A stretch of 64,000 nt of DNA from Psychrobacter sp. JCM 18902 (GCF_904846615.1 NZ_CAJHBK010000001.1:2170001-2234000), one strand, 5' to 3'. Numbered from the stretch's first letter, positions 45,664 to 55,938 are shown. Numbers and translations: made by a program. The notes: generated from the letters alone by a model not told the origin.

Positions 45664-47088
45664 CTAGGCATTGTGACCATTTTGGCGTTGCCATATTGTC
45701 TCGCCAATGATGCCAGCCAACTGCTCGGCAATTTTATCTTTGCTCGCCTTCTCAAGTGTGACGCTATCGTGCTCATAACGCTCTGAGAAAAATACCTGCA
45801 TGGCATTGTCATCACTGGCGAAACCAATGTCTGCTCGGGAAACATCATTACAAGCGATCAAATCTAAATCTTTAGACACCAGTTTGCCACGAGCATAGCG
45901 TTCGATATCTTGCGTTTCTGCCGCAAAACCAACGACAAACAGCGCTGGATGCGCAAGCGAAATCGTCGCTAGAATATCAGGGTTTTTGACCAAACTCAGC
46001 GTCATCGCATCTTGGGTTTTTTTAATTTTTTGCGGGGCAGCTTCTTCAGTACGATAATCAGCGACAGCAGCCGTGGCGATAAAGATATCCGCCATTACAT
46101 TTTGATTCTCGCTATGAGCATGCTCCTCATCATCAATCTCATGGCTGTGGTTATGACTGTGGCTATGATCATCACCGCAATCACACTCGCCATGATGTTC
46201 ATGTTGATGGCTATGATCGTGTTCGTGTTCGTGAGAATGGTCGTGCTCATCTTCAGGCACATACTGTAGCGCACTGTGCGTACCATCCACGCACTGCTGG
46301 GCTGCTATCAGCATCTCTTTAGCCGACAATACATCAATGCGCGTGACATTCAGCGGAGTCGGCAGTGCCACTTTGCCACCCGCAATCAAGATAACGTCTG
46401 CACCAGCAGCCACGCACGCACGTGCTAATGCAAAGCCCATCTTGCCAGTAGAGTGATTGGACAAGTAGCGCACCGGATCGATAGCTTCTACCGTCGGTCC
46501 AGCAGTAATCACCACTCGTTTACCGGCCAATAATTGCGGCGTGGTTTGCATGGCATTGAATAATAATACTTCTGCCAATAGCTGCTCAGGTTCAGGCAAA
46601 CGCCCTGCTCCCACATCACCGCAGGCTTGCTCGCCACTAGCAGGCGCAATAATTTGATAATTCATATCGCGCAGGGTTTGGACATTGAGATTGACCGCAG
46701 GGTGCGCCCACATCTGCTGATTCATGGCTGGTGCAATGATGACTGGTGCCGCCGTTGCAAGGCATACGGTTGTCAATAAATCATCAGCCATGCCCATCGC
46801 AAGACGCGCCAGCGTATTAGCAGAGGCTGGGGCAATGATGATTAAATCTGCCCATTTCGCCAGCTCAATATGACCCATCCCAGCTTCTGCTTTTTCATCG
46901 AGTAATGAGATATGCACCTCATTGCCAGTCAAAGCTTGCAGGGTCAGTGGCGTAATAAAAGCTTGTGCCCCTGTGGTCATAATGACACGCACCTCAAAGC
47001 CTGCCTTGATTAATAGGCGAGCAAAGATAGCAGATTTATAAGCGGCGATACCGCCAGTGATAGCAAGCACAATATTGGACATAAGCAT
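45664..47088 (-). CDS. coaBC: CoaBC, phosphopantothenate-cysteine ligase/decarboxylase, with His-rich insert
   Basis: 474 residues, about 70 longer than E. coli CoaBC. The N-terminal flavoprotein CoaC (1-185) has SGGI-like LAITGGIAAYKSA, catalytic His in GHIELAKWADL, and the substrate-recognition PAMNQQMW. The C-terminal CoaB domain has ITAGPTVEAIDPVRYLSN, VADYR and KNPDIL. Between CVDG and ADIFIATAAVADY, residues about 270-327 form an insert dominated by His, Asp and Glu (HDHSHEHEHDHSHQHEHH and a CDCGDDHSHSHNHSH stretch). It makes 4'-phosphopantetheine for coenzyme A and is essential. The insert looks metal-binding. ATG 47082 is an alternative start. Confidence 0.93.
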   Translation of the reverse strand: MLMSNIVLAITGGIAAYKSAIFARLLIKAGFEVRVIMTTGAQAFITPLTLQALTGNEVHISLLDEKAEAGMGHIELAKWADLIIIAPASANTLARLAMGMADDLLTTVCLATAAPVIIAPAMNQQMWAHPAVNLNVQTLRDMNYQIIAPASGEQACGDVGAGRLPEPEQLLAEVLLFNAMQTTPQLLAGKRVVITAGPTVEAIDPVRYLSNHSTGKMGFALARACVAAGADVILIAGGKVALPTPLNVTRIDVLSAKEMLIAAQQCVDGTHSALQYVPEDEHDHSHEHEHDHSHQHEHHGECDCGDDHSHSHNHSHEIDDEEHAHSENQNVMADIFIATAAVADYRTEEAAPQKIKKTQDAMTLSLVKNPDILATISLAHPALFVVGFAAETQDIERYARGKLVSKDLDLIACNDVSRADIGFASDDNAMQVFFSERYEHDSVTLEKASKDKIAEQLAGIIGETIWQRQNGHNA

Positions 47089-47209
47089 GGCATCAATAAA
47101 AAGTTGAAAGATAAAATTGCGCTTATAGTAACAATTATGAGATAAGTTGGGTAAGAATTTCCGTATTTACTCAATATATCTGGCAGCAATCCATTCTCAA
47201 GGAGTGACA

Positions 47210-47893
47210 ATGGCGATTAAAGACTGGCATGAAGATGATAGACCACGTGAAAAACTACTGAAATTTGGCGCAGCTTATTTATCTGATGCCGAGATATTAG
47301 CGATATTTCTGCGCACAGGTACGCAGTCACAGTCAGCTATCGAGTTGGCGCGTCATTTGATCGAGCAATTTGGTAGCTTGGCAGAATTATTGGCAGCGCC
47401 GCAAGAGACTGTACTGGCTTGTCATGGTATTGGTCCTGCCAAATACGCGCAGATATTGGCCTCACTTGAGATGGGTACGCGTTATTTGGACAGTCAGCTC
47501 AAAACTGGTCACGCACTTGGGCGCTCGCAAATGGTCAAAGACTATATCAGTACTCAGCTGCGCGGGGAGCATCGCGAAGTCTTTGCGGTACTTTGCTTAG
47601 ACAATGCGTTAAATCTCATTAATTTTGAGATACTGTTTACTGGCGGCATCTCCTCTTGCTCCGTCTGTATCAAACACGTTCTGCGTCATGCTTTGAGTCA
47701 CGCCGCCAGCCAACTCATCGTCGCACACAATCATCCACATACCGATGCGACCCCTTCAACGGCAGACAATTTATTAACTTACGAGCTAAAGAAAGCCTGC
47801 GATTTAATCGATTTATCCTTGGTAGACCACATCATTGTTGGACGCAATGAGACATTATCTTATGCCGAAAGCGGCTTAGCGCCTTTTGGATAA
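47210..47893 (+). CDS. radC: RadC family JAB-domain protein
   Basis: 227 residues. N-terminal helix-hairpin-helix-like region (about 1-100; VLACHGIGPAKYAQIL) and C-terminal MPN/JAB metal-binding domain with the signature IVAHNHPHTDATPSTAD (HxH...D) and catalytic-type E in REVFAVL. Long assigned to DNA repair, although the true role is unsettled. The ATG at 47210 is preceded by AAGGAG; the frame is open earlier (47147) but without a ribosome site. Divergent from coaBC, as in many gammaproteobacteria. Confidence 0.92.
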   Translation: MAIKDWHEDDRPREKLLKFGAAYLSDAEILAIFLRTGTQSQSAIELARHLIEQFGSLAELLAAPQETVLACHGIGPAKYAQILASLEMGTRYLDSQLKTGHALGRSQMVKDYISTQLRGEHREVFAVLCLDNALNLINFEILFTGGISSCSVCIKHVLRHALSHAASQLIVAHNHPHTDATPSTADNLLTYELKKACDLIDLSLVDHIIVGRNETLSYAESGLAPFG

Positions 47894-48242
47894 TCGATAA
47901 CGACTGTTATTTTTGCCTATATGAGAAAATCTTGATACATATAATCGACACAGCGTAGCATTTTAGCTATTGATAGTTATCGGCAACTGTTTCATATTGA
48001 TGGCTAAATTTGTCTTTTATTTGTCTGTCACTGATTAGACAGTTATCAAAGCCACTTTTGTAAAATACTCAACAAATTAAAATTGATTATAAAATATGCT
48101 ACAAAATCCATAACGGCTCATTGGTTTAATTTGGTCAACAGACCTCTAAACATCAGCAAAAACAACAACAAGATTTATTCAAATACTTTAATACACACAC
48201 ATTTTTCGCGCTTTTGGTTTAGCGTTATAAAAGGAGACAGTC
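47894..48242. other. Intergenic region radC-fadE
   Basis: 349 bp, AT-rich, no gene or strong hairpin recognised. The AAGGAGACAGTC ribosome site for fadE is at its end. The fadE promoter is presumed here; no FadR-like operator was identified. Confidence 0.45.
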
Positions 48243-51188
48243 ATGGCAATTGGCTTATTTATTTTGGCAATCATTATTCAATTAGCCATGGTTTTGGCCA
48301 TCTTTTTATTGTCCCTATCACGAGTCACAGGCAGTATCGTTGCCCTAGTTACCGTCCTTGTCACCACCTTTATCAGTCCTTGGTCGCTCATTTTGGGCAT
48401 ACCAATCGCTTTACTTTGCATCGTTTTGCTCGTCGCCCCTATTCGTCAGTCACTGATTGCCAGACCTGTTTACAAGACTTTGGGCGGGGCAATGCCGAGC
48501 ATGAGCGATACCGAGCGCGAAGCACTCGATGCGGGTACCAGCTGGTGGGAAAAAGAGCTGTTTATGGGCAATCCCGACTGGGACACTTTTGCTCAATATC
48601 CCTATCCAGAGCTGTCGGCAGAAGAGCAAAGCTTTATTGATAATGAAGTAGAAGTACTTTGCGCCATGCTTGATGAATGGAAAATTCAGCATGAAGACAA
48701 AGAGCTGTCGCCTGAAGCGTGGCAATTTATCAAAGCCAATGGATTTTTAGGCTTAATCATTCCAAAAGAGTTTGGCGGTTTAGATTTTAGCTCTTATGCA
48801 CAAAGCCGTATCATGAGTAAAATCGCTTCGCGCTCGCCTACCGCTGCGGTTACCTGTATGGTGCCAAACTCGCTCGGCCCTGGTGAGCTGTTGATGCATT
48901 ACGGTACAGACGCGCAAAAACAGCGTTGGCTACCCGGTCTTGCCAAAGGTGACGAGGTGCCTTGCTTTGGTTTGACTGGCCCAGAAGCAGGTTCCGATGC
49001 TGGTGCGATTCCAGATACAGGGGTGGTTTGTTATGGTGCGCATGAGGGCGAGCAAGTGCTCGGTTTGCGTATGAACTTTTCTAAGCGCTGGATTACCCTC
49101 GCACCTATCGCCACGGTCGTGGGTTTAGCATTCAAGATGCACGATCCTGAAGGTTTGCTAGGCAATCCTGATAAGACCGATTACGGTATCACTTGTGCGC
49201 TCGTTCCTGCCAGCCATGAAGGCGTTATCATAGGACCACGCCATAATCCAATTGGCTCGCCATTTATGAATGGTACAGTCGATGGTAAAGACGTCTTTAT
49301 TCCACTAGATTACATCATTGGCGGCGTCGAAAATGCGGGTCGCGGTTGGCGTATGCTGATGGAGTGCTTGGGCGTTGGTCGCGGCATCTCTTTACCAGCT
49401 TTATCAACCTCAGCCAGTGAAATGACATATCTGTCTGTCGGTGCTTTTGCCAAAGTACGCGAACAGTTTAAAATCTCTGTTGGCAAGTTTGAAGGCGTCC
49501 AAGACGCTACCAGCCGCATGGCCAGTAACACTTATATGCTAGAGGCATTTCGTCACCTCGTCACCTGCGGTCTGAACCAAGGCGGTACACCATCAGTGAT
49601 GACAGCAATGGCAAAATACTATGCGACTGAAACCATGCGCAGTGTGGTCAATGACGGTATGGATGTGGTTGGTGGTCGCGCGGTGCAGATGGGTCCACGT
49701 AACTTTTTGGCCACCCCTTATCAGGCAATTCCAGTATCTATCACGGTTGAAGGCGCAAATATCTTGACGCGCTCACTCATGATATTTGGTCAAGGCGCGA
49801 TGCGTTGCCATCCTTATCTCTTTGATGAGCTGCAATTGCTGCAAAGCGAAAATAAAGAAAGCGCACTCAAACAGTTCGACACACTGTTTTTTAAACATTT
49901 GGGTTATACCTTTAATCGCGGCGCAAAGGCATTTGTCGCAGGTTATGTCGGTGGCAGTAATCATGCACCAAGCTTTGCGGACAGCTTTACTCGTCCCTAC
50001 TACAAACACATCAACCGCCTGAGCGCAAGCTTTGCCTTAACGGCTGACATGGCATTAGGGTTGCTCGCTGGTGACTTAAAACGTAAAGAGATGCTGTCTG
50101 GACGCTTAGCTGATATTCATAGCCATTTATTCATTAGCACTGCTATTTTGCAGTTTTATGAGCATGGTACTAAATCAGCGTCCGAACGCTTGCATGCTGA
50201 AGTTGCCTTACAAAATAGCTTATATACCATTCAAGAAGCTTTCGAAGCCTTTTTTGCAAACTTCCCTAATCGTATGGCGGCCAGTTTGGTCAGTTTTGTG
50301 ACTTTCCCCAGCGGCTCTATCTTTACGCCGCCAAGCGATGAGCTCAAACGCAAGCTGGGCGATGCTTTTATGGATGACTTTGAAGCCAATCCGTTTCGTG
50401 ATTATCTTAAAACCATGGTCTATTATAATACTGAAGCCGATGATGTCACTGGACGTATGGAACACGCTTATCAAACGTTACTTAGCATCGAGCCATTATG
50501 GCAGAGGTTTAAAAAGGCTGAACACAAGGACAGTTTTGAAGGGCTTACTTTTGAGGATCATGTGGTATATGCCAGCCAAAACGGCGATATTACCGAAGAA
50601 GAAGCTGAAGTGCTTATTCAGTATAACGCCATACGCTTTGACTCATTATTGACCGATGTGTTCGATAAACATTTATTGCATGCCCAAGAGCGCACCAATC
50701 CACACAGCCTTGATAATGCCGTACAGCAATTAACGGACTATGCACAATTGAAAAATGACGCGCAAGCCAGAAACGGCATTGCGACAAACATGACAGCTGA
50801 AAATGATATCGACTCTAATGATTTGGGTACGCCCGTCAGTACAGACAAACCAACTGGCGATGCCAATCCCAATCATGGTTATGAGAGTGACGGTGACGTA
50901 GAAATGGTCAAAGAGCAAGATACCGTTGAGGAGGTACGTGCACAGACCGACTTTGATGAGTCTGAGCCTGAGGTGGAAGCACTAGATCATCGCCACCGTG
51001 ATGCAGAGTCACACTTAAGCGAACGCATGAGTAACAACCATCGTCTGAATCAACATAATGCTGACGACCTAGAGCGTTCTGAAATATCTGAAGATGCAGA
51101 AAATGTGAAGAATGATATAGACAAACCTGCCGCTACTGATCCTAAATGGCAGGATGGTCTACGCCGTGATGAAAGTGACAAAGTCTAA
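48243..51188 (+). CDS. fadE: Acyl-CoA dehydrogenase FadE with long acidic C-terminal tail
   Basis: 981 residues, versus about 815 for E. coli FadE. Two N-terminal membrane helices (about 3-60) precede the dehydrogenase core: FAD/substrate loops CFGLTGPEAGSDAGAIPD and KRWITLAPIATVVGLAF, and the catalytic Glu in ITVEGANILTRSLM. The FadE-specific C-terminal helical domain runs to about 845. Residues about 846-981 are a disordered Asp/Glu-rich tail (DGDVEMVKEQDTVEEVRAQT). It catalyses the first step of fatty-acid beta-oxidation at the inner membrane. A terminator lies about 170 bp downstream. Confidence 0.93.
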   Translation: MAIGLFILAIIIQLAMVLAIFLLSLSRVTGSIVALVTVLVTTFISPWSLILGIPIALLCIVLLVAPIRQSLIARPVYKTLGGAMPSMSDTEREALDAGTSWWEKELFMGNPDWDTFAQYPYPELSAEEQSFIDNEVEVLCAMLDEWKIQHEDKELSPEAWQFIKANGFLGLIIPKEFGGLDFSSYAQSRIMSKIASRSPTAAVTCMVPNSLGPGELLMHYGTDAQKQRWLPGLAKGDEVPCFGLTGPEAGSDAGAIPDTGVVCYGAHEGEQVLGLRMNFSKRWITLAPIATVVGLAFKMHDPEGLLGNPDKTDYGITCALVPASHEGVIIGPRHNPIGSPFMNGTVDGKDVFIPLDYIIGGVENAGRGWRMLMECLGVGRGISLPALSTSASEMTYLSVGAFAKVREQFKISVGKFEGVQDATSRMASNTYMLEAFRHLVTCGLNQGGTPSVMTAMAKYYATETMRSVVNDGMDVVGGRAVQMGPRNFLATPYQAIPVSITVEGANILTRSLMIFGQGAMRCHPYLFDELQLLQSENKESALKQFDTLFFKHLGYTFNRGAKAFVAGYVGGSNHAPSFADSFTRPYYKHINRLSASFALTADMALGLLAGDLKRKEMLSGRLADIHSHLFISTAILQFYEHGTKSASERLHAEVALQNSLYTIQEAFEAFFANFPNRMAASLVSFVTFPSGSIFTPPSDELKRKLGDAFMDDFEANPFRDYLKTMVYYNTEADDVTGRMEHAYQTLLSIEPLWQRFKKAEHKDSFEGLTFEDHVVYASQNGDITEEEAEVLIQYNAIRFDSLLTDVFDKHLLHAQERTNPHSLDNAVQQLTDYAQLKNDAQARNGIATNMTAENDIDSNDLGTPVSTDKPTGDANPNHGYESDGDVEMVKEQDTVEEVRAQTDFDESEPEVEALDHRHRDAESHLSERMSNNHRLNQHNADDLERSEISEDAENVKNDIDKPAATDPKWQDGLRRDESDKV

Positions 51189-51219
51189 AATCAAAAGCTT
51201 TGATAATTCTTAAAATGAC

Positions 51220-51264
51220 AAGCTTTGAAATAATAGGCTTTGAAATAACAAGCTTTGAAATAAC
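51220..51264 (+). repeat. 15-bp tandem array after fadE (three units)
   Basis: Three successive 15-bp units close to AAGCTTTGAAATAAC, with a diverged fourth AAGCTTTGATAATTC upstream at about 51196. Non-coding, just after the fadE stop. Confidence 0.8.
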
Positions 51265-51356
51265 AAGGCACAAAAGAATCAGGCTTAAAATATTTAAAAA
51301 ACAATAGATGTTAAGGCTGCTAGAAGCCTTGCACGATACATTCTGATCATTCACTT

Positions 51357-51390
51357 AGAAAAGACTGCCCCATTTGAGCAGTCTTTTTTT
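51357..51390 (+). terminator. Intrinsic terminator after fadE
   Basis: AAAAGACTGC, loop, GCAGTCTTTTTTT: a 10-bp stem followed by a T run. Confidence 0.9.
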
Positions 51391-51982
51391 AGTTATGAAT
51401 CGCCATTTTTAACCATTAAGGCGTGTTTGATGATTCAACCATGGCACTGACAGAGACTGCTTTTTAGGCAGCTCAACATTAAAAACAGTCAGCTTAGTCA
51501 TTCTAAGCGTCTACTTTTAACAATGAAATGGCAAAAAACAGCCCTGTCTCCCTCTCTTAATATTGGAAATAATACTAAATTCTCCCAGCTCCATATAAAA
51601 AATATGTTATAAAACTAATTCAGGCATGAGCATTATCCTCATTTTATGCTTTGTCTGGAACAGTTTTAGCGATCAGCAGTATCTATTTTTGAATGTTCAA
51701 CATGCGCTAATATTGGTCAATATGCCTTGTTATTTACCTACTTTACTCGCGAAAAATTCGGCGCAGACAACTTAACTATTGATTTATATTACCTTAGTCA
51801 TAAAAAAACGTTGCAGTATCCTTAACAATTATTTTATATTGTGCCCCGAAAACGTGACACTAAGTGGAAGTTGAAAGAATTTAATAGACGTAGCAAGAGC
51901 GGTGATAATAATGGCAACAATCACATTGATGTGAGCAGCCTATCTATTCGCTACTGGGGCACGTACACAAAGGATATAAGTT
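51391..51982. other. Long region before the symporter gene
   Basis: About 590 bp with no supported gene. Short open frames here have no ribosome sites or family resemblance. An AAAGGATATAAGTT ribosome site precedes the symporter ATG. A 12-bp stretch TCCTCATTTTAT near 51648 recalls the dispersed repeat end but is too short to call. Confidence 0.45.
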
Positions 51983-53359
51983 ATGTGGAAAAATATGGGA
52001 CTGACCGGCAAGATTATTGTCGCTATGGTACTCGGTATCATACTGGGATTGTTTATAAACTATTCAGGACTGAACGCTGAAGGCGGTTTCATTCATACGT
52101 ACATTACCAATGGCTTCCTCGCCATTGTCGGCAAGCTATTTGTCAACTCGCTCAAAATGCTAGTCGTGCCTTTGGTGCTGATCTCACTGATTTGCGGTGT
52201 TTGCGGTATTGGGGATATTCGTTTGCTTGGTCGCATCGGCACCAAGACATTTCTTATTTATATGATGACAACAGCTCTGGCTATCGCAACAGCAATTGGC
52301 CTTGGCGTGCTATTTGGTATCGGTAAAGGCATGAATATCGAAACCGAAGCGGCATTTGAAGCAGCATCAGCGCCGCCGCTGCTAGATGTTTTCTCTAATA
52401 TTATCCCATCAAACCCCATCAGCGCGATGGCAAATGGTGATATGTTATCGATTATTTTCTTTGCTATTTTGATCGGTGTTAGTATCTTGATGGTGGGTAA
52501 ACCTGCCAAAGGCTTAGTGCAGAGCTTAGAATTAATCAATGAAGTCATCTTAAAAATGGTGACCATCATTATGAATCTTGCACCTTATGGTGTATTTGCG
52601 CTATTGACCAAAGCAATGGCAGAGCTGGGTTTAGACTTGATTTGGTCACTGCTCGGTTATGTGGCGGTATTGGTCGGCTCATTGGCATTCCATTTCTTTG
52701 TCACTATGATGATTGTACTCAAAGTCTCTTCAGGCTTATCCATCAAAACCTTTTTGGCAAAAATGCGTGAAGTTCAGATTTTTGCTTTTAGTACGTCAAG
52801 CTCGAACGCGACGATTCCTATTACCTTGCGTACGGTCACCAAGCGCATGGGCGTTAATAACTCAGTTGCCTCATTTACAGTGCCTTTCGGTGCGACCATC
52901 AACATGGATGGTACCGCCATCATGCAAGGTACGGCGACCATTTTCATTGCCAATATTTATGGTATTGACTTGGGCGTGACTGAGTATCTGACTGTCATTC
53001 TAATGTCCGTTTTGGCTTCCGTCGGTACCGCTGGTGTACCAGGTGTTGGTCTGATTATGCTATCAATGGTATTTGCCCAAGTCGGTCTACCTATCGAAGG
53101 TATCGGTCTTATCTTAGGTGTGGATCGTATCCTTGATATGTTACGTACCGCAGTGAACGTCGGTGGCGATGCTGCTGTGACGGCTATTGTGGCAAAATCA
53201 GAAGGCAAAATGGATTTGGCTATTTATAACGATCCTAACGCTGGTGCAAAAGACGTGTTTGATGGTCACATTGATGAAGACAATGAGCGTGAATTCTCTG
53301 AAGTCTTTAGTGATGGGATCATGGGCAGTGAGTACGATGATATCGATCGTCGCCGCTAG
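51983..53359 (+). CDS. Dicarboxylate/amino acid:cation symporter (DAACS)
   Basis: 458-residue Na+ or H+-coupled carrier of the GltP/DctA family with eight membrane helices and two re-entrant hairpins. Signature motifs: serine-rich FSTSSSNATIPITLRT in the first hairpin, and FGATINMDGTAIMQG in helix 7. The second hairpin is SVGTAGVPGVGLIMLSMV, and DRILDMLRTAVNVGGDAA is the helix 8 substrate site; its Arg and Asp residues favour acidic substrates such as glutamate, aspartate or C4-dicarboxylates. The exact substrate is not decidable. The short acidic C-terminal tail is cytoplasmic. Confidence 0.92.
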   Translation: MWKNMGLTGKIIVAMVLGIILGLFINYSGLNAEGGFIHTYITNGFLAIVGKLFVNSLKMLVVPLVLISLICGVCGIGDIRLLGRIGTKTFLIYMMTTALAIATAIGLGVLFGIGKGMNIETEAAFEAASAPPLLDVFSNIIPSNPISAMANGDMLSIIFFAILIGVSILMVGKPAKGLVQSLELINEVILKMVTIIMNLAPYGVFALLTKAMAELGLDLIWSLLGYVAVLVGSLAFHFFVTMMIVLKVSSGLSIKTFLAKMREVQIFAFSTSSSNATIPITLRTVTKRMGVNNSVASFTVPFGATINMDGTAIMQGTATIFIANIYGIDLGVTEYLTVILMSVLASVGTAGVPGVGLIMLSMVFAQVGLPIEGIGLILGVDRILDMLRTAVNVGGDAAVTAIVAKSEGKMDLAIYNDPNAGAKDVFDGHIDEDNEREFSEVFSDGIMGSEYDDIDRRR

Positions 53360-53402
53360 GCACTCGCATTGAATAGATTTTGATAATTTATTCACGATAC
53401 AT

Positions 53403-53437
53403 AAAAAACCTCAGTCATATTGGCTGAGGTTTTTTTG
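53403..53437. terminator. Bidirectional terminator between symporter and TSUP gene
   Basis: AAAAAACCTCAGTCA, then TGGCTGAGGTTTTTTT; CCTCAG/CTGAGG stem with A and T runs on both sides, serving two convergent genes. Confidence 0.9.
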
Positions 53438-53470
53438 CTTTACTAAATACATTCACTTAATGAAAAGCAA

Positions 53471-54226
53471 TCAACCAAAAACGTATTTGGTTATCATCGC
53501 CAAGCATACCACTACAATCATCGGACGAATCAGCTTACTACCGCCCTTGACCACCATATGAGAGCCAAAATACGCGCCTATCGTTTGTCCCACCATCATG
53601 GCAAGCCCTACTTTCCACAAGACATTACCGCCCAAAATAAAGAATATTAACGAGCCAATATTGGTCGATAGATTCAATACCTTTGCTGCCCCTGTCGCTT
53701 CGATAATTTGCCGACCGCGCAACGCCACGTTGCCGAGCGCAAAAAACATCCCTGTGCCTGGTCCAATATAACCATCATAAAAACCAATTAATGGTGCAAC
53801 CACTTTTTGCCATTTGCCTTCTGAGATACGCGGCGCAGCTTCTACTTCGCCAAGTCGAGGCGCAAACAAGGTATAAATCCCGATAGCCGCAATCAAAAAC
53901 GGAATCAGTGTCTCAAGCAGATCCGGCGGCGACATCTGTACAGCGATAGTGCCGAGAACAGAACCGATAAAAGCGCCAACAATAGCTACTTTGATACGTT
54001 GCGGTTTGACCACCCCTTTTCTAATCATCGTAATAGAGGCTGCTAGCGCACCTGAAGCGGCTTGTAGCTTATTGGTACCGAGCGTTAGCACTGGTGGAAT
54101 ATTGGCAAGTAACATGGCGGGGATGGTCAATAAACCGCCACCACCAGCGATAGCATCAATAAAGCCTGCCAACGCTGCCACAGCGGTAAGCATTAATATA
54201 ACCTCTAACGAAAGCGATAAGTCCAT
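53471..54226 (-). CDS. TSUP-family (YfcA-like) membrane permease
   Basis: 251 residues with about eight hydrophobic segments. The paired TauE/SafE motifs are ALAGFIDAIAGGGGLLTIP in the first half and GFYDGYIGPGTGMFFALG in the second, the form typical of YfcA. It probably moves a sulfur-containing or other organic anion; the substrate is unknown. Only distantly similar to the TSUP protein at 44.8 kb. Convergent with the symporter gene, sharing the terminator. Confidence 0.87.
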   Translation of the reverse strand: MDLSLSLEVILMLTAVAALAGFIDAIAGGGGLLTIPAMLLANIPPVLTLGTNKLQAASGALAASITMIRKGVVKPQRIKVAIVGAFIGSVLGTIAVQMSPPDLLETLIPFLIAAIGIYTLFAPRLGEVEAAPRISEGKWQKVVAPLIGFYDGYIGPGTGMFFALGNVALRGRQIIEATGAAKVLNLSTNIGSLIFFILGGNVLWKVGLAMMVGQTIGAYFGSHMVVKGGSKLIRPMIVVVCLAMITKYVFG

Positions 54227-54735
54227 GACGCTGACCTGTAAATTTTATGATGGAAAATGAGTAAGTTCTAAAACTGGCTTTAAGAACTGGCTTTAAGAAC
54301 GGGAAATAAAATATTAGTAGCAATGTTGTTATCAAATTTGCTATTCATGAGCTGCTAGTACTGCTGATATGTATTAAAGCTGTGACAGAACATCACAAAA
54401 TGCCAATCATTATAAAGATAAAACGCTAAAAAAAGCCAAAAACGTAAAAAAGTCTGCTAGATTTGTCTAACGGCTTAATAAGTATCTAAAATAAACAGCG
54501 ATTGATTAAAAGTATGTAACGACTTATCACGCTTTTGTCTGCTCTATCGACTTTATAATATCGCTATTATTAATGTGACAAGCGGCACTTATAACTTTTG
54601 GTTGACGTATTTTGTTGTCTATATCAATAAGAGTATGAGAAACTGTTGCTGTCTATCATGTCTTTATGAGTCGTGTCATAGATATTTGAGGTTATTGGAT
54701 TAATTTGTAATTCGTGTTTAGCAAATGAGGATGAT
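54227..54735. other. Region between divergent TSUP and nhaA genes
   Basis: 509 bp without a gene. It holds a 13-bp direct duplication (AACTGGCTTTAAG twice, 54272-54297) and AT-rich DNA with a TATAAT-like box near 54555 lacking a well-spaced -35. The nhaA ribosome site GAGGA is at its end. Confidence 0.45.
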
Positions 54736-55938
54736 ATGGCAATACGCAGGATTAAAGCATTTTTTGAATTTGAGGCAGCGGGCGGTATCGTCCTAGCATT
54801 GGCTGCCATTGCTGCAATGATTATTGCCAACTCTCCTCTTAATGTGTGGTACGAGGGCTTTATTCACGCACCCGTTGCCATTCAAATCGGTGAGTTCGCT
54901 ATCGCTAAAGACGCTCATCACTGGATCAATGACGGTTTGATGGCGATTTTCTTTTTCTTAGTGGGACTTGAGCTAAAGCGTGAAGTGTTGATCGGTGAGC
55001 TGTCTAACGTTAAGCAAATCATCCTGCCAGCTGGTGCGGCACTCGGTGGCATGATCATGCCAGCGATTGTCTATCTGCTTTTTAACTATAACGAGCCTGA
55101 GTTTTGGAAAGGATGGGCAATTCCAGCCGCGACCGATATTGCTTTTGCCCTAGGTATTTTGAGCTTATTAGGCAACCGCGTTCCCAATTCTTTAAAAGTG
55201 TTTTTAGTATCTATCGCTATCTTCGATGATATTGGCGCCATTTTAATCATCGCTTTATTTTATACCAGTGATTTGTCATTAGAGTCATTGGCAGTGGCAG
55301 GTCTATGTCTACCCTTCTTATACCTTCTTAATCGTCGCAACGTCACCAGCATCACGCCTTATCTGCTGATCGGTGTGATCATGTGGATAGCAGTCCTCAA
55401 ATCAGGGATTCATGCTACCTTGGCTGGCGTGGTCTTAGCACTATTTATTCCTATGTTTGACCGTACTGATCCTGAGCACTCACCACTAGAAGAGCTAGAG
55501 CACGATCTACATAACACCGTTGCCTTCGGTATCTTGCCATTATTCGCATTTGCCAACTCAGGCATATCCCTCAAAGGTGCAGGCTTCGCTGAGCTGTTCC
55601 ATTCGGTACCGCTTGGTATTGCGGCTGGTCTATTCATCGGTAAGCAACTGGGCGTGATGATCATGTGCTGGTTAATCTTTAAGCTTGGTATCTCAACCAT
55701 GCCAAGAGGCATGAATTATAAGCAGATTTACGGTGCAGCCTTACTCTGTGGTGTTGGTTTTACCATGAGTCTGTTCATTGGCGGTCTGGCATTTGCTGGT
55801 GAAACAGCCTTATTTGATGAGCGCTTAGGTATTATTATGGGCTCAATCGTCTCTGGTATCGCAGGTTACCTCATGCTCAAAGTCAGCTTGAAAGACAATG
55901 TAAGCGGCACCTCAGTCGATCTGACTCGCCCTCATTAA
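54736..55938 (+). CDS. nhaA: Na+/H+ antiporter NhaA
   Basis: 400 residues, about twelve membrane helices. The ion-binding aspartate pair equivalent to E. coli D163/D164 is in [19 protein letters not shown]. Other hallmarks: [20 protein letters not shown] (helix 4 and the unwound region), [15 protein letters not shown] [17 protein letters not shown] near the N-terminus, and [16 protein letters not shown]. It exports Na+ or Li+ for protons and supports pH and salt homeostasis. Transcribed alone, with a GAGGATGAT ribosome site and a hairpin behind it. Confidence 0.96.
   Translation: MAIRRIKAFFEFEAAGGIVLALAAIAAMIIANSPLNVWYEGFIHAPVAIQIGEFAIAKDAHHWINDGLMAIFFFLVGLELKREVLIGELSNVKQIILPAGAALGGMIMPAIVYLLFNYNEPEFWKGWAIPAATDIAFALGILSLLGNRVPNSLKVFLVSIAIFDDIGAILIIALFYTSDLSLESLAVAGLCLPFLYLLNRRNVTSITPYLLIGVIMWIAVLKSGIHATLAGVVLALFIPMFDRTDPEHSPLEELEHDLHNTVAFGILPLFAFANSGISLKGAGFAELFHSVPLGIAAGLFIGKQLGVMIMCWLIFKLGISTMPRGMNYKQIYGAALLCGVGFTMSLFIGGLAFAGETALFDERLGIIMGSIVSGIAGYLMLKVSLKDNVSGTSVDLTRPH

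Noticed and set aside
51190..51270. CRISPR-like array
   Set aside because: Units are 15 bp, directly abutting with no spacers; it is a simple tandem repeat.
51640..51665. A possible fifth copy of the dispersed repeat
   Set aside because: Only about 12 bp (TCCTCATTTTAT) match and no inverted end or interior block follows.
54535..54560. A TTGTCT/TATAAT promoter upstream of nhaA
   Set aside because: The spacing is about 13 bp, too short for a sigma70 promoter.
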